From Terrimesophilobacter mesophilus (GTDB lineage: Bacteria; Actinomycetota; Actinomycetes; Actinomycetales; Microbacteriaceae), in assembly GCF_014200375.1 (NCBI RefSeq), contig NZ_JACHBP010000001.1, forward strand, positions 558,001 through 622,000: DNA of 64,000 nt, read 5' to 3'. Below, in pieces: positions 42,101-51,397 of the stretch. The number at the start of each line of letters is the position of its first letter. Position 1 is the first letter of the stretch. Below the pieces are notes generated by a model. The model did not search any database. It saw only the letters and a program-made list of their open reading frames with translations, and was not told the DNA's origin. The position numbers were made by a program, and so were the translations under genes.

Positions 42101-45100
42101 ATGGCCGATGACGGTATCGACTACAGCGCGTATGCGGGGCGCGTCGCCTTCCCGCGCACTCCCTCAGACCTCCTGAGCACGAGCAATTGCCCGGCATGCT
42201 TTGCAACCCTGAAGAGCACGGTCTGCTCCGCCTGCGGCCTCGATCTCGGGCATCCGGATGCGGCGAAACTGTACGACAGGTCGGTGGCGGCCGCCCGCAC
42301 ACTCGATGAGCGCCTCGCCATCATCGGGAAGATGCGCTACGACGCGGCGAGGGCCCAGTCGTCGGTTCCCGCCGCGGAACCGGCAGCTCCCGTGATTTCC
42401 GAGCCGGTGGTTTCGATACGCGAGCCCGCTGCCGTGCTACCCGCCGCGAGTGCGGGCGCCGCAAGCGCACCGCGCCGCTCGAGCGTGCAGGTCACACTGC
42501 TCATCGTCGGAGTGTCGCTGCTCTCGGTCGCCGCCATCTTCTTCCTCGTCTACGCATTCATCAACTTCGGCGTCGTGTGGCGCAGCGTCATCATCGGGGC
42601 CATCACCATCGCGGCGATCGCCGGCGCCTCACTCCTGCGCCGACGCGCACTCACCGCGACCGCCGAGGGCATCGCCGCCTTCGGCGTCGTGCTCGTCTAC
42701 CTGGACGTGTGGGCCATCCGCGCCAACAACCTCTTCGGAACCGCGTCCACCGATGCCACCCTGTATTGGGGAACAGCGCTCCTGCTCGCCGCCGTCGGCT
42801 TCATCGTCTGGCACCGGATGTCGAGCCTGCGAACCGCGAGCATCGTGGGCTTCACGACCTTCGCACCCGCCGTCGGCGTTCTCGTCTCCGGGATCGCCGA
42901 ACCGCACGTGACCTGGGTCAACAGCGCCTTCCTCACCGCGACGGCGATCGTTGCAGCCGGCCTCATCCATCCGCTTGCGCGCCGGGCGGGAGAGCCGATG
43001 CTGCCCGAGAGGGTCATCATCCTCGTGACGACCGCGCTCACGCTTCTGGGGGCACTGGTCCTCTCGGTCCGGATCTACGAGCGCTTCGAGTGGGCGAGCG
43101 CCATCGGCCTCGCCGGTCTGGCGATTCTTGCGGGGATGCACGTCGTCGCGCTGGTCCACTCCCCGACGGCGGTGTCGACGCTGTTCGGCCAGATGTTCGC
43201 CGTGTTCGTCGGCATGTCCGCCGCATCCGCGATCGGAGTCTCGGTCGTGCGCCAAGGCGACCCCGACGCCATCACGATCGTCCCAGCGGTCTCCGCTGCC
43301 GCCGTCGCCCTGGCCCTCGAGTTCTCCTTCCGCAGGGTTGCTCCCCCAGCATTCCGGAGAGTCGCGGCGACCGCGACGATCGGGGCAGCGGTCATCGCCG
43401 GTCTCGCCCTGCTTCCCGCCGCAGTCATGGCCATCGGCGACGCAGCGCAGGCGGCCATGACCGGGGTGCGCAACGCCTGGGAGCTCGAGGTGACCGACAC
43501 CGTGACCGCCCACGGGCCAGGCATCCCGTGGCCGGTTCTCACCCTGGCGGTCATCGGCGCGCTCGTTGCGCTCGCCTGGTGGATCGGGCGCCTGTTTCCG
43601 GATCGCGCCGCGCTCGTGGCCTGGTGGGCGGCGTTCGTCCTCGTGACCGCCGTGGCATCGCTGCGCATCCACTGGCTGGAATTCGCCGCCTGGATGCTCA
43701 TCGCGGTCACGAGTCTCGCCGCACTCGCCCTCCTCCGAGGAGTGGCCGGAGCAGCACGCTACCGCCCGGTGCTCGTCACCACGATGATCGTCGCCGGGTC
43801 GCTCGGTTACGGCATAGGCTGGGCCACCACGTCGACCTGGTGGATCGGCACGCTCGTCGTCATCGGCGTGACCATCGCATCCAGGTCCCTCGTGAAGTCG
43901 CCCGGCTCCAAGGCAGCGCTCCTCGGCAGCGGAATCGGTCTCGCGCTGCTCTCGGTCGGGTCGGTCGCCGACCAGCTCACACTCCACAGCAACTTCGGGC
44001 TCGAGGTCGCGCTCGCGGATCGTTTCACACTGACCGCCATCGCTGCGGTGGTCGTCCTGCTCGGTGCGGCCATTCCGGATGGTGCGGCGAGCGCGCTCGA
44101 TCGTCGCGTCGAGTTCTGGGTGGCGGGTTCGGCATCCGTCGTCGCACTGCCCATCGCGACGATCCTGGCCACGAGGATGCCGGCATCCAGCCGGTCGGCG
44201 CTCCTGCTCCCCGAATACGGGACGAGCCTTGCCATCGCCATCGTCCTCCTCGCATCGCTCGCGCTGTGGATCGGCCTGCGACGGAACCAGCCGCTGCGCG
44301 CCGAGCGCATCGTCGCCTCGATCGCCGTCGCCCCCGCGCTCTACCTCGCGGTGAGTGCCTTCGCGCGGTTGCTCGCACTCCCGGAATTCGCGATGCACGT
44401 CGTTCCCGTCACCGCGGCGGTTCTCGCGTCCGCCGGTTCGCTGACCATCACCACGATGCGGCCCGCGACGCCCGGCCGATTGACGACGCCGCGCTGGACT
44501 CGGGAACTCGGAGTCGCACTCGTCGGCGTGCCCGCCGTGTTCACCGCGATTCGAACCGATGACGGCCTCACCTGGTTGGTCCTGATCATCGCCGCCGTCG
44601 CCGCACTGCTCCTGGCGGTCGATCGCGACGGTCTCTTCTCCTCGGGTTCACCCCGACACCAGCTCGGCTGGCTCGCCCTCGCCCTTGCCACCGCCGGCCT
44701 CTGGTGGCGGTTGAACGGCGATCGCGTCACCGACCTCGAGTTCTACGTGGTGCCCCTCTCGATCGCGCTCCTGGTGATCTCGGTTCTCATCGCCCTCACT
44801 GCCGGCCGAGAGACGCCCGCCCGCAATTCCGCCGCCGCCCCGTCCATCGCGCTCGGCGGCCTGCTCGTGAGCATCCTGCCGCTCGGCGCGAACGCGGCGA
44901 CGGGAACCACCGCCTCCGCTCTCTGGCTCTTCGCGGTCTGTGCGATCCTGCTCCTCGGGGGCAGTGCGGTCGTCGGGGACACCATCCGGAGGCGGTTCGC
45001 GGATGCGTGTGCCCTCGCCGGCGCGATCGGCGTCATCGTCATCGCGGCCGGCCGCGCGCCGCACCTGCCCGCCGAAGCTCTCGAGCGCGATGGGTGGCTT

Positions 45101-45856
45101 GCCGCGGCATTCCTGGTCCTCGCCGTGGCAGGGTTCCTTCAGGCCCGAAACCGCGTCGCCGACAACCACCGTCTCCGGGCGATCGCCAGCCAGGCGCTCG
45201 GACTCGTCGCCATGACCCTGGTGCTCGTCCTCGAGGTGCCGGCCATGACGGATGTCGCCACGGGAGGCATCCGGGCCCTGACGCTCGTCCTCCTCTTCTG
45301 CGCCGTACACGTCATCGCCTTCCTGGTCTCCGGACCACCGTTGACGCGGCTCGTGGCGTTCGTCGCGATCGCCTACGCCGCGATCGCGGGCATCGCCGGC
45401 GCGCAGCTGCAGGCGCTCGACGCCGTCGAACTCGCGAGCATCCCGATCGCCCTGGCACTGCTCGCCACCGGCGTCATCCACCTGTCGTCGACGCCCGCTT
45501 CGCGGAGCTGGCCGTGGCTCGGCCCCGGCACCGCGGTGCTGCTCATTCCATCCCTCATCGCGACGGTGGATGAGCGTCCGCTGTGGCGTCTCGTCGGGCT
45601 CGGGGTCGTCGGGATCGTCGTCATCGTCGTGGGGGTGGTGCGACGACTTCAGGCGCCCTTCACCGTCGGGGTCGTGGTGGTCCTGATCCACGGCATAGCG
45701 ACATTCCTGCCGCAATTGCGCGCGGCATACGAATTCCTGCCGTGGTGGCTGTGGCTGGGCGCCGGCGGAGCACTGTTAGTTGTGCTCGCGGCCAGGTACG
45801 AGCAACGAATCCGCAACCTCAAGGATGTCGCGCTCAAATTCGCCGCTTTACGCTAG
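42101..45856 (+). CDS. Giant zinc-ribbon membrane protein (SCO7613-like)
   Basis: 1251 residues. A cytosolic zinc ribbon (Cys30, Cys33, Cys42, Cys45: CPACFATLKSTVCSACGLDL) and a short Ala/Pro linker precede a membrane region of roughly 30 or more helices that fills the rest of the protein. Such proteins are known in Actinobacteria only by the label SCO7613 C-terminal domain; no function is established to my knowledge. No enzyme motif was seen. It stands as a single gene and is followed by three hairpins. Confidence 0.85.
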   Translation: MADDGIDYSAYAGRVAFPRTPSDLLSTSNCPACFATLKSTVCSACGLDLGHPDAAKLYDRSVAAARTLDERLAIIGKMRYDAARAQSSVPAAEPAAPVISEPVVSIREPAAVLPAASAGAASAPRRSSVQVTLLIVGVSLLSVAAIFFLVYAFINFGVVWRSVIIGAITIAAIAGASLLRRRALTATAEGIAAFGVVLVYLDVWAIRANNLFGTASTDATLYWGTALLLAAVGFIVWHRMSSLRTASIVGFTTFAPAVGVLVSGIAEPHVTWVNSAFLTATAIVAAGLIHPLARRAGEPMLPERVIILVTTALTLLGALVLSVRIYERFEWASAIGLAGLAILAGMHVVALVHSPTAVSTLFGQMFAVFVGMSAASAIGVSVVRQGDPDAITIVPAVSAAAVALALEFSFRRVAPPAFRRVAATATIGAAVIAGLALLPAAVMAIGDAAQAAMTGVRNAWELEVTDTVTAHGPGIPWPVLTLAVIGALVALAWWIGRLFPDRAALVAWWAAFVLVTAVASLRIHWLEFAAWMLIAVTSLAALALLRGVAGAARYRPVLVTTMIVAGSLGYGIGWATTSTWWIGTLVVIGVTIASRSLVKSPGSKAALLGSGIGLALLSVGSVADQLTLHSNFGLEVALADRFTLTAIAAVVVLLGAAIPDGAASALDRRVEFWVAGSASVVALPIATILATRMPASSRSALLLPEYGTSLAIAIVLLASLALWIGLRRNQPLRAERIVASIAVAPALYLAVSAFARLLALPEFAMHVVPVTAAVLASAGSLTITTMRPATPGRLTTPRWTRELGVALVGVPAVFTAIRTDDGLTWLVLIIAAVAALLLAVDRDGLFSSGSPRHQLGWLALALATAGLWWRLNGDRVTDLEFYVVPLSIALLVISVLIALTAGRETPARNSAAAPSIALGGLLVSILPLGANAATGTTASALWLFAVCAILLLGGSAVVGDTIRRRFADACALAGAIGVIVIAAGRAPHLPAEALERDGWLAAAFLVLAVAGFLQARNRVADNHRLRAIASQALGLVAMTLVLVLEVPAMTDVATGGIRALTLVLLFCAVHVIAFLVSGPPLTRLVAFVAIAYAAIAGIAGAQLQALDAVELASIPIALALLATGVIHLSSTPASRSWPWLGPGTAVLLIPSLIATVDERPLWRLVGLGVVGIVVIVVGVVRRLQAPFTVGVVVVLIHGIATFLPQLRAAYEFLPWWLWLGAGGALLVVLAARYEQRIRNLKDVALKFAALR

Positions 45857-45862
45857 AAGTGA

Positions 45863-45927
45863 CCCCCAAACGGGGGACTATAGGGGTGCCGGCCCCACCC
45901 CTATCATGGGGGTACCGTCTTACCCCC
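45863..45927 (+). other. Cluster of three G/C-tract hairpins
   Basis: CCCCC/GGGGG (45863-45867 with 45872-45876), ATAGGGGT/ACCCCTAT (45880-45887 with 45897-45904) and GGGGGTA/TACCCCC (45908-45914 with 45921-45927). They lie between the giant membrane-protein gene and the DUF2510 gene. They may terminate transcription in stages, or serve as tandem binding sites in the DUF2510 promoter. Confidence 0.6.
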
Positions 45928-45987
45928 GGCTCACGGTAAGCCAACCGCCGCACCCGAAGCGCCTCGCGGCAGGCAACTGCAGGAATC

Positions 45988-46179
45988 ATGATGTCCTCCA
46001 CCCCGCAACAATCCCTTCCACCTTTCGGTTGGTACCCGGACCCGACCGGGCTCCCGATGCTTCGCTGGTGGACCGGAACGGCATGGACTGACCAACTCGA
46101 GACCCCCCGCCCCGAGATTCAGCCCGCTGCAGGTTACTCGACGTACGGCCTCGGCCAACGAGACCTGCTCGCTTCCTAG
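45988..46179 (+). CDS. Small DUF2510 protein
   Basis: 63 residues. The DUF2510 motif PFGWYPDPTGLPMLRWWTGT is nearly the whole protein; a short Pro-rich tail follows. AGGAA lies just upstream of ATGATG. In other Actinobacteria this Trp-rich domain is usually fused to a membrane or secreted part; here it stands alone. Function is unknown. It converges on the response-regulator gene. Confidence 0.75.
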   Translation: MMSSTPQQSLPPFGWYPDPTGLPMLRWWTGTAWTDQLETPRPEIQPAAGYSTYGLGQRDLLAS

Positions 46180-46220
46180 AGGATCAGTTCGGATTCCTGT
46201 TTCGCCGTCCTGGCCCGTGC

Positions 46221-46868
46221 TCAACGTTGGAGCCAGGCCAGGACGGCGAGAACCCTTCGGTGGTCGGTGCCCGAATCATCCAGGCCCAGCTTCTGGAAGA
46301 TCGCCGTCACGTTCTTCTCGACAGCGCCCGTACCGATGAACAGCGACTGGGCGATGGCCGCGTTCGTGCGCCCCTCCGCCATGAGCGTGAGCACTTCCCG
46401 TTCGCGCGGTGTGAGCGACTCCAGGGGGTCGTGCCTGCGGCCCAGCAGTTGGGAGACCACTTCCGGATCGAGTACCGTGCCGCCGGCGGCGATCCGTTCG
46501 ATCGCATCCTGGAGGTCGGCGAGGGATGCGACGCGGTCCTTCAGCAGGTATCCGACGCCGCCGCTCCCGTCGGACAACAGCTCACGCGCGTAGGCGACCT
46601 CGACGTACTGGGAGAGAAGCAGGATGCCGACACCCGGGAGCAGCTTCCTGGCGCTGATGGCGGCACGGACGCCCTCGTCGCGAAACGTCGGCGGCATCCG
46701 CACGTCGAGGACGAGGAGGCCCGGCGCCACGTCGGGAAGCGACTCGAGCATGGCCTCTCCGTCGCCGTAGGAACCCACGACCTCGACGCCCGCTTCGGTG
46801 AGAACGCGCACGAGCCCTTCGCGCAGCAGGACGGAGTCGTCTGCCACCACCACGCGAAGGGCTGTCAT
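46221..46868 (-). CDS. LuxR/NarL-type response regulator
   Basis: 215 residues. Receiver domain with Asp9-Asp10 (VVVADDSVLL) and phospho-acceptor Asp55 (LLVLDVRMPP); C-terminal LuxR helix-turn-helix (LESLTPREREVLTLMAEGRT; NAAIAQSLFIGTGAVEKNVT). It is encoded 25 bases after its sensor kinase. The targets are unknown; the G/C palindromes on either side of the pair are possible sites. Confidence 0.95.
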   Translation of the reverse strand: MTALRVVVADDSVLLREGLVRVLTEAGVEVVGSYGDGEAMLESLPDVAPGLLVLDVRMPPTFRDEGVRAAISARKLLPGVGILLLSQYVEVAYARELLSDGSGGVGYLLKDRVASLADLQDAIERIAAGGTVLDPEVVSQLLGRRHDPLESLTPREREVLTLMAEGRTNAAIAQSLFIGTGAVEKNVTAIFQKLGLDDSGTDHRRVLAVLAWLQR

Positions 46869-46893
46869 GCCCTCAAGATTACGGTGCGGGAGG

Positions 46894-48267
46894 CTAGTAG
46901 GTGACGGGAAGGTGACCGGTCACAACCGTCGGGCCGCCCGCGGGGCTGTTGAGTTCGAGCGTCCCGCCGAGCCCCCTCAAACGTTCGTCGAGCCCGGCCA
47001 GTCCGTGCCCCGCCACGGATGACGCGCCGCCACGACCGTCGTCCGTCACGGTGACATCGAGCCACCACTCATCCGGTTCCGGCAGCCGCCGCATCGACAC
47101 GACGACATCGACGGAGGTCGCCCGTGAGTGCTTCGCCGCGTTCGCCACGAGCTCGCTCGCCACGAAGTACGCGTTGCGTTCGATCTCCTGGGGCAGCTCC
47201 ACGGCCTCGTCGATCGCACTCGTGACGGCCACCGGGAGTGCGCTTCGCGAGGCGAGCGATTCGAGCGCTGCCACCAGTCCGCGGTCCAGAAGGATCGGCG
47301 GGGCGAACCCCCGGGACAGGGCGCGGAGCTCATCCAGCGCCTCCTGCGAGCGCAGCCTGGCCTCCGCGATGAGAGCGCGCGCAGCATCCGGATCGGTGGC
47401 GAGCTTGCGCTCGGCCGCGGCGAGGTCCATCTGAATGCGGACGAGGCGCTGTTGCGGCCCGTCGTGGATGTCCCGCTCGAGCCGGCGCAGCGAGTGGCCC
47501 TCGGCGGAGACCGCAGCCTCACGCGACGCGCTCAGGTTCGTCACCCTCTCCGCAAGATCTTCAGATCGCCACGCACCGAGCATCGCCCTGGCGATGACGT
47601 GGTGCAGCCGGGCGAGACCGCGCGTCACATACGGGAGGGTGACGAGGAAGACGAAGCCGAACAGGAGGTTCATGATCGACTCGGCCGCCCGACCATCGAC
47701 CGTCACTGCGCCTCGCGTCAGGAACGAGACGATCACCTCGGAGAGGGAGAAGTCATCCTGTGGCAGGAAGGCGCTCCAGAACCAATAGGTGAGCCCACCG
47801 AGTGAGCCCGCGACCCAGGTCAGCACGACGCTCCAGGTGACGATGCCGACCACGAAGTTCACGACGGTGCCATGGATGAAGTACACCCACGCGTGCGGGT
47901 CGGCGAGCGGGGTCAGGAACCTGGACCAGAAGCCGGGCCCCGGCTGCTGCCGGCGCGGTCGAGCAATGGGCGGCATTCCTACCCAGTCGAGGCGGGTCAG
48001 TTCGACCTCGCCGAAGTAGCGGGCGACCCACATGGTGACCGTGAGCACGAAAATGCCCACAACGATGGCGATGAGGGATGTCGCAGTCGAGAAGAGTGTT
48101 GTGAGCACGATGAACGCAACGGACACGACGAGGATGGTCGGCGCATGGAACCCTAGCTCCCGCGGGACCCTTCGCCACCGTCGACCGTAGGTCTCCGGTG
48201 CGGTCGGGGTCGTGGTCACAGGTTCCAGCGTGGCAGAGGGCATCGAGTTCCGGGTCGTATTCGTCAT
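46894..48267 (-). CDS. Sensor histidine kinase, HisKA_3 (DesK/NarX-like)
   Basis: 457 residues from ATG at 48267 (GAGG eight bases upstream). The N-terminal half has four to five membrane helices with no large outer domain, like kinases that sense the membrane itself. The H-box is LERDIHDGPQQRLVRIQMDL with His268, and the HATPase region has ELVANAAKHS and DDGRGG. It pairs with the downstream response regulator. The stimulus is unknown, perhaps membrane or cell-wall stress. Confidence 0.93.
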   Translation of the reverse strand: MTNTTRNSMPSATLEPVTTTPTAPETYGRRWRRVPRELGFHAPTILVVSVAFIVLTTLFSTATSLIAIVVGIFVLTVTMWVARYFGEVELTRLDWVGMPPIARPRRQQPGPGFWSRFLTPLADPHAWVYFIHGTVVNFVVGIVTWSVVLTWVAGSLGGLTYWFWSAFLPQDDFSLSEVIVSFLTRGAVTVDGRAAESIMNLLFGFVFLVTLPYVTRGLARLHHVIARAMLGAWRSEDLAERVTNLSASREAAVSAEGHSLRRLERDIHDGPQQRLVRIQMDLAAAERKLATDPDAARALIAEARLRSQEALDELRALSRGFAPPILLDRGLVAALESLASRSALPVAVTSAIDEAVELPQEIERNAYFVASELVANAAKHSRATSVDVVVSMRRLPEPDEWWLDVTVTDDGRGGASSVAGHGLAGLDERLRGLGGTLELNSPAGGPTVVTGHLPVTY

Positions 48268-48324
48268 GATTCCAGCCTCGCGTCGGCCGGTGCTCTTCGG
48301 CATCCGACGCGCTCCCGGGTTCGT

Positions 48325-48339
48325 GGGGGGATAACCCCC
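48325..48339. other. G-tract/C-tract palindrome upstream of the sensor kinase
   Basis: GGGGGATAACCCCC (48326-48339) is a short palindrome 3 bases from the end of the amidohydrolase gene and about 59 bases upstream of the kinase start. It may be a weak terminator or an operator of the two-component system; the same G5/C5 arms occur at 45863 and 45908. Confidence 0.4.
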
Positions 48340-48341
48340 GT

Positions 48342-49805
48342 CTACAGGGTGCTGTGGGTAGCGCGACCGGCGAGAAGGGTCAGGGCGACGGGCATGCCCG
48401 CGAGGTTGCCGGGCACATGCGGATCGCGATCGACGGCGATGAGGTCGGCGACCTCGCCGACGGCGACGACGGAGTGGGCGGATGCCGCGATTCCCTCATC
48501 GACCGTGATCGCCTGTTCCGGATGCCACGGCTCGCGGCCGTCCCTGGCCCGGGTGACCGCGGCGCTGAGGGTCGTCCACGGATCGAGTGGTGCGACTGGC
48601 GCGTCGGAGCCGAGGAGCAGTTCGGCCCCGGCGTCGAGGAGGGATCGGAGAGCGAAAGACCTGTCGGTGCGTCCCGCCCAGTAGCGGTCGGCGACGTCAC
48701 GGTCGTCCATGGCATGTTCGGGCTGCACGCTCGCAGCGACCCCGAGTGCGGCGAAGCGGGAGAAGTCCTCGGTGCGCACGAGTTGGGCGTGCTCCATGCG
48801 GGTTCCCGCTGGTAGCGGTGAGCCATCGAGCATGGTGAACGCGTCGAGCACGAGGCGCACGGCTTCGTCCCCGATGGCGTGCACTGCTGGGGCGATGCCG
48901 CCCCCGACGGCGGCGCGAAGCAGGGGCAACAGCTCGTCGGTCGTGACGGTGAGCATGCCCCGCTCGGCGGTGCCGGGGTAGGGGTCGACACAGTAGGCGG
49001 TGCGTGTGTTGAGGGACCCGTCGGTGAGGATCTTGAACGGCCCGACCGTGAGCAGTCCTTCGTCGTCGAGCGCGTCGCCCGTGCGCAGCCCCGCAGCAAG
49101 AGCTGCCTCGAGGTAGGGCGTGTAGATTCCGACCTGGATGCGCAGACCGTCGAATCCGTCGGCGTAACGGCGGCGCCACGTGTCGACGTTGGCAGCCATC
49201 TCCAGTTCGACGACGCCGACGACGCCTCTGCCGGCAGCGAGGATTGCGGCATCCTGAAGCCACCCGTCGAGAGTCGACTCCGGCACATTCTGGAGCGCCG
49301 AAGTGACGGCGAACGCGTCGTCCTCGACGAGCACACCCGTGGGGTGCCCCGCGAATCCGTAGGTGACGAGCGCGGCCGAGTTGAGCCACGTGGTGTGGAG
49401 GTCGCCGCTCACGAGCACTGTCGGAGTGTCACCGGTGGCGGCATCGAGAAGCTCGACGGTGGGCACGTCGGGCCAGAGCCCGTCGCGGAACGCCGCGCCG
49501 ACGAGGGGCAGGCCCCGCTCGGGCGGATTCGCTGCGAGGGAGGCTCCCATGACCCTGGCGGCCTCGGCCGCAGACGCGACGCCGGAGAGGTCCACCCGCC
49601 GCAGCGTGAGGGCGAGCTGGGTCAGATGCGCGTGATGGTCCCACAGGCCGGGCAGCAGCCAGCGGCCGTCGAGGTCGATGACGTCGCTCCTGGCGTCGGC
49701 AGCGTCGGCGGCGCCGCCCGCGGGCCGGATGTCGCTGATGCGGCCGTTCTCGAGGCGCACGTCGACGAGACCGGCGCCGAGTCGCGCGCGCCGCAGCAGT
49801 GTCAC
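48342..49805 (-). CDS. Amidohydrolase family protein (YtcJ-like)
   Basis: 487 residues. The metal-site start is LPGLWDHHAHLTQLALTLRR; VHAIGDEAVRLVLDAF and LLLGSDAPVAPLDPWTTLSA are the later ligands. The fold is an amidohydrolase barrel with an N-terminal beta-sandwich; the substrate is unknown. No signal peptide is present. The GTG start overlaps the PaiB-like gene by four bases, so the two are coupled. Confidence 0.9.
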   Translation of the reverse strand: MTLLRRARLGAGLVDVRLENGRISDIRPAGGAADAADARSDVIDLDGRWLLPGLWDHHAHLTQLALTLRRVDLSGVASAAEAARVMGASLAANPPERGLPLVGAAFRDGLWPDVPTVELLDAATGDTPTVLVSGDLHTTWLNSAALVTYGFAGHPTGVLVEDDAFAVTSALQNVPESTLDGWLQDAAILAAGRGVVGVVELEMAANVDTWRRRYADGFDGLRIQVGIYTPYLEAALAAGLRTGDALDDEGLLTVGPFKILTDGSLNTRTAYCVDPYPGTAERGMLTVTTDELLPLLRAAVGGGIAPAVHAIGDEAVRLVLDAFTMLDGSPLPAGTRMEHAQLVRTEDFSRFAALGVAASVQPEHAMDDRDVADRYWAGRTDRSFALRSLLDAGAELLLGSDAPVAPLDPWTTLSAAVTRARDGREPWHPEQAITVDEGIAASAHSVVAVGEVADLIAVDRDPHVPGNLAGMPVALTLLAGRATHSTL

Positions 49806-50449
49806 GCGGTCGCTTTCGGTGTGTGGACGCGCCGCATCTCGTCGGCGAGGGCGGGCTGCCGGTAGTTGTCTCCGTGGTCGAGCTCATCGATGATGCGGTC
49901 GGCGACCTGCGGGCGATTCTGGCTCAGCTTGAGCCTGGCTTCGAAACGGGTGACGCGAATCCGGAACCCCGCGGTCATGGCCATCTGCTCCCGCGCATAC
50001 TTCTCCTGGTGCTCCAGAAGGACGGGGTGCGGCATCCGGTCTTCGAAGTGGTGGGTGAGCCGCTCGAGCACGGCCCAGTTCTCGTCGTCGCTGAGGATCT
50101 CCGGCACACCATAGAGGTGAGCGGTGACGTGGTTCCAGGTGGGAACGTTGATCTTGTCGTACCAGCCGGGCGAGATGTAGCCGTTGGGCCCCTGGATGAT
50201 GACGAGCGCTTCATGCCGGCCGAGCTCGAGTTTGTCGTCGTCGGGTTTGCCGACGTGGCTCACGATGCTGATGCCGCCGGCATCCTCTTCCGACGACCCA
50301 TCGTTCTCCAACAACATCGGATAGTGGCTTGCGATGAGCCCCTTCGCGGTGTCGGTGACGATCGTGCCCCACGGGTTGTCACGGATGAGGCGCTTGACCT
50401 CGTTCTCGTCGAGGCTCACATAGCGGCCGGTGTCCATCATGGGCACCAT
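49802..50449 (-). CDS. FMN-binding protein, PaiB family
   Basis: 215 residues. NPWGTIVTDTAKGLIASHYP and PNGYISPGWYDKINVPTWNH-VTAHLYG carry the PaiB flavin-binding signature. PaiB proteins are split-barrel FMN or haem binders; regulatory effects were described in Bacillus. The coupled amidohydrolase suggests an enzymatic role here, but this is inference. The start may be any of three nearby ATGs (50449, 50440, 50437). Confidence 0.88.
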   Translation of the reverse strand: MVPMMDTGRYVSLDENEVKRLIRDNPWGTIVTDTAKGLIASHYPMLLENDGSSEEDAGGISIVSHVGKPDDDKLELGRHEALVIIQGPNGYISPGWYDKINVPTWNHVTAHLYGVPEILSDDENWAVLERLTHHFEDRMPHPVLLEHQEKYAREQMAMTAGFRIRVTRFEARLKLSQNRPQVADRIIDELDHGDNYRQPALADEMRRVHTPKATA

Positions 50450-50481
50450 CTTGGCACGCCGCCGGCTGCTCGTTCAGCGCA

Positions 50482-51396
50482 TCACGCCTGGCAGACGGGA
50501 CACCAGTACAGTTTTCGGGCCGCGGCCACCTCGAGCACGACGTTGGTCCCGCAGGTTCGGCAGGGAAGCCCGGCGCGACGATACACCCAGTGCCGATCGT
50601 CGCGGTTCGCGAGTGCGCGGGCGCGGCCTTCCGCATCGAGGCCATCCATCGTGAGCATCTGGCCCGTGCGAACACCGATGTTCAGGAGGTGCGCCCAGTC
50701 GCGCCACAGTGCCCGCACGACGTCCTCGGGCAGGGTGTTGCCGGGGGTGTGCGGATTGAGTCCGGCGCGATAGAGCAGCTCTGCGCGGTACACGTTGCCG
50801 ATTCCGGCGACGACGGTCTGGTCCATGAGCAGCAGCCCGATGGGAGTGCGCCGCTTGCGCACGGCTTCCACGAAGCGATCCTCGGATGCCTGGCCGGGGT
50901 CGACGATGGGATCGGGCCCGAGCGTGGCGATCACGGCGGCGACCTCCTCCGGTGTGAGCACCTCGCACGCGGTGGGGCCGCGGAGGTCGGCGACGGCGGT
51001 GTCAGTAAGGAGGCGCACCCGCACCTGTCCGACAGGCGGAGGCGGGAACTCGGTGAGCTCGGTCTCCTTCTCGGACTCCGCCATGCGGAGCCGAGTGCGG
51101 CGTGGAGCGCCGATGGACGCGAGCACCGTGGGGTCGACACTGACATCGCCGGCGAAGTCCCACGCCCCGTAAATGCCGAGGTGCACGCGGAGCCACCGGC
51201 GCGGAGCATCCTGGCGTTCCGCGAACTCGAGGAACAGCTGCTTGCCGACCGCCTCGGCGTCGGTCATCGTCAGCCCGTCGAGTTGCGCCGCGCCGTCGGC
51301 AAATCTTCCCTGCGGCGAACTGGCCGCAATGCGGTGGCCGACGAAGTGGGCCTCGAACTGGTTCGCGATCCGGTGTACGGAATGACCTTCCGGCAC
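50482..51396 (-). CDS. nei2: Fpg/Nei-family DNA glycosylase (Nei2-like)
   Basis: 304 residues from GTG. The start MPEGHSVHRIA gives the catalytic Pro2 and Glu3. The helix-two-turn-helix motif is VVAGIGNVYRAELLYRAGLN, and the zinc finger is CRTC...CPVC at the C-terminus. It removes oxidised bases and nicks DNA at the lesion. It begins one base after rpiB, the same order as in M. tuberculosis (nei2, rpiB, then the DsbA-like gene). Confidence 0.93.
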   Translation of the reverse strand: MPEGHSVHRIANQFEAHFVGHRIAASSPQGRFADGAAQLDGLTMTDAEAVGKQLFLEFAERQDAPRRWLRVHLGIYGAWDFAGDVSVDPTVLASIGAPRRTRLRMAESEKETELTEFPPPPVGQVRVRLLTDTAVADLRGPTACEVLTPEEVAAVIATLGPDPIVDPGQASEDRFVEAVRKRRTPIGLLLMDQTVVAGIGNVYRAELLYRAGLNPHTPGNTLPEDVVRALWRDWAHLLNIGVRTGQMLTMDGLDAEGRARALANRDDRHWVYRRAGLPCRTCGTNVVLEVAAARKLYWCPVCQA

Positions 51397-51397
51397 C

